Shown here in pieces: positions 33,251 through 33,403 of a stretch of 33,403 nt of DNA. Made by a program: the position numbers and the translations under genes. Each line of letters begins with the position of its first letter. Position 1 is the first letter of the stretch. This DNA comes from JACKOD01 sp041591635. Lineage in GTDB: Bacteria > Pseudomonadota > Gammaproteobacteria > Pseudomonadales > Oleiphilaceae. Under the pieces are notes generated by a model. That model did no database searches, was not told the DNA's origin, and saw nothing but the letters and a program-made list of their open reading frames with translations. The stretch covers positions 1 to 33,403 of the forward strand of contig JBFHRO010000006.1 in NCBI GenBank assembly GCA_041591635.1, written 5' to 3'.

Positions 33251-33298
33251 GCCATAAACACAAAAAGCGCCAGTAATGGCGCTTTTTGTGTTTATGGC
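33251..33298. terminator. Bidirectional terminator with a 22-bp perfect stem
   Basis: Positions 33251-33272 are the exact reverse complement of 33277-33298, with a 4-nt GTAA loop. The core AAAAAGCGCCA/TGGCGCTTTTT is a classic two-way intrinsic terminator, and the perfect match continues 11 bp outward on each side. It separates convergent hugZ-like and purA genes. Confidence 0.95.
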
Positions 33299-33303
33299 AT
33301 TAA

Positions 33304-33403
33304 TCAGTCCTTGAACGGGTGACGCAACACAATGGTCTCATTACGATCCGCGCCCGTGGAGATGATATCGATCGGAGCCTCGATCTTCTCTTCAAGGAAA
33401 CGA
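33304..33403 (-). CDS. purA: Adenylosuccinate synthetase, C-terminal end (truncated by window edge)
   Basis: Only the last 32 codons and the TGA stop are in the window. The peptide contains APIDIISTGADRNETIVL, which matches the conserved PurA C-terminus (PVDIISTGPDRxET in many species). PurA makes adenylosuccinate from IMP and aspartate. It is convergent with the hugZ-like gene; purA near rnr and tRNA-Leu matches the Pseudomonas order. Confidence 0.9.
   Translation of the reverse strand, partial: RFLEEKIEAPIDIISTGADRNETIVLRHPFKD

Noticed and set aside
1..33403. CRISPR arrays, insertion sequences, prophage or toxin-antitoxin modules
   Set aside because: No repeated spacer units, transposase motifs, phage genes or small gene pairs were seen; nearly all DNA is accounted for by conserved genes.

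Overview
The window looks like a chromosomal segment of a gammaproteobacterium on the Pseudomonas / Cellvibrionales / Oceanospirillales side of the class. The basis is gene order and protein family type: two blocks that I recall as separate loci in Pseudomonas aeruginosa lie side by side here in the same internal order. Block 1 runs pilS-pilR-thiO-fimT-fimU-pilV-pilW-pilX-pilY1-pilE / ispH-fkpB-lspA-ileS-ribF-murJ / rpsT / proB-cgtA-rpmA-rplU. Block 2 runs alr-dnaB-rplI-(DUF2232 gene)-rpsR-rpsF-rlmB-rnr / tRNA-Leu / purA. The genus cannot be fixed by eye. I see no insertion sequence, prophage, CRISPR array or integron.

Layout. Positions 1-12056 (+ strand, except thiO) hold the type IV pilus control and minor-pilin region. 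PilS/PilR is the sensor kinase and sigma-54 activator pair that in relatives drives the major pilin gene. FimT, FimU, PilV, PilW, PilX and PilE are prepilin-like proteins, and PilY1 is the large vWA/beta-propeller tip adhesin. Together they should form the priming and tip complex of the pilus. A small exported CxxC protein sits between pilX and pilY1. thiO is convergent with pilR and overlaps it by 50 bp. Positions 12124-19751 (- strand) form a likely operon read murJ, ribF, ileS, lspA, fkpB, ispH (lipid II flippase, flavin synthesis, isoleucyl-tRNA synthetase, lipoprotein signal peptidase, peptidyl-prolyl isomerase, isoprenoid synthesis). rpsT (+) stands alone with its own promoter and terminator. 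Positions 20399-23639 (- strand) read rplU, rpmA, cgtA, proB.

Positions 23640-23990 are a 351-bp gene-free stretch that probably holds the rplU promoter and a long leader; it is also the junction of the two blocks. Positions 23991-32220 (- strand) read rnr, rlmB, rpsF, rpsR, a membrane protein gene, rplI, dnaB, alr. A divergent tRNA-Leu(CAG) with a good promoter follows, then a HugZ/HutZ-like haem-utilisation protein gene, a 22-bp perfect-stem bidirectional terminator, and the 3' end of purA at the window edge.

Most of the window is conserved housekeeping and well-known type IV pilus genes, and I found no convincing undescribed multi-gene system. The points most worth checking are: an unusual chain of calcium-loop-like motifs in FimU and other pilus tip proteins; the small CxxC protein in the pilus operon; a dyad just upstream of the fimU promoter; the pilR/thiO antisense overlap; RNA structures in front of rpsF and dnaB; and the HugZ-like gene placed between tRNA-Leu and purA.
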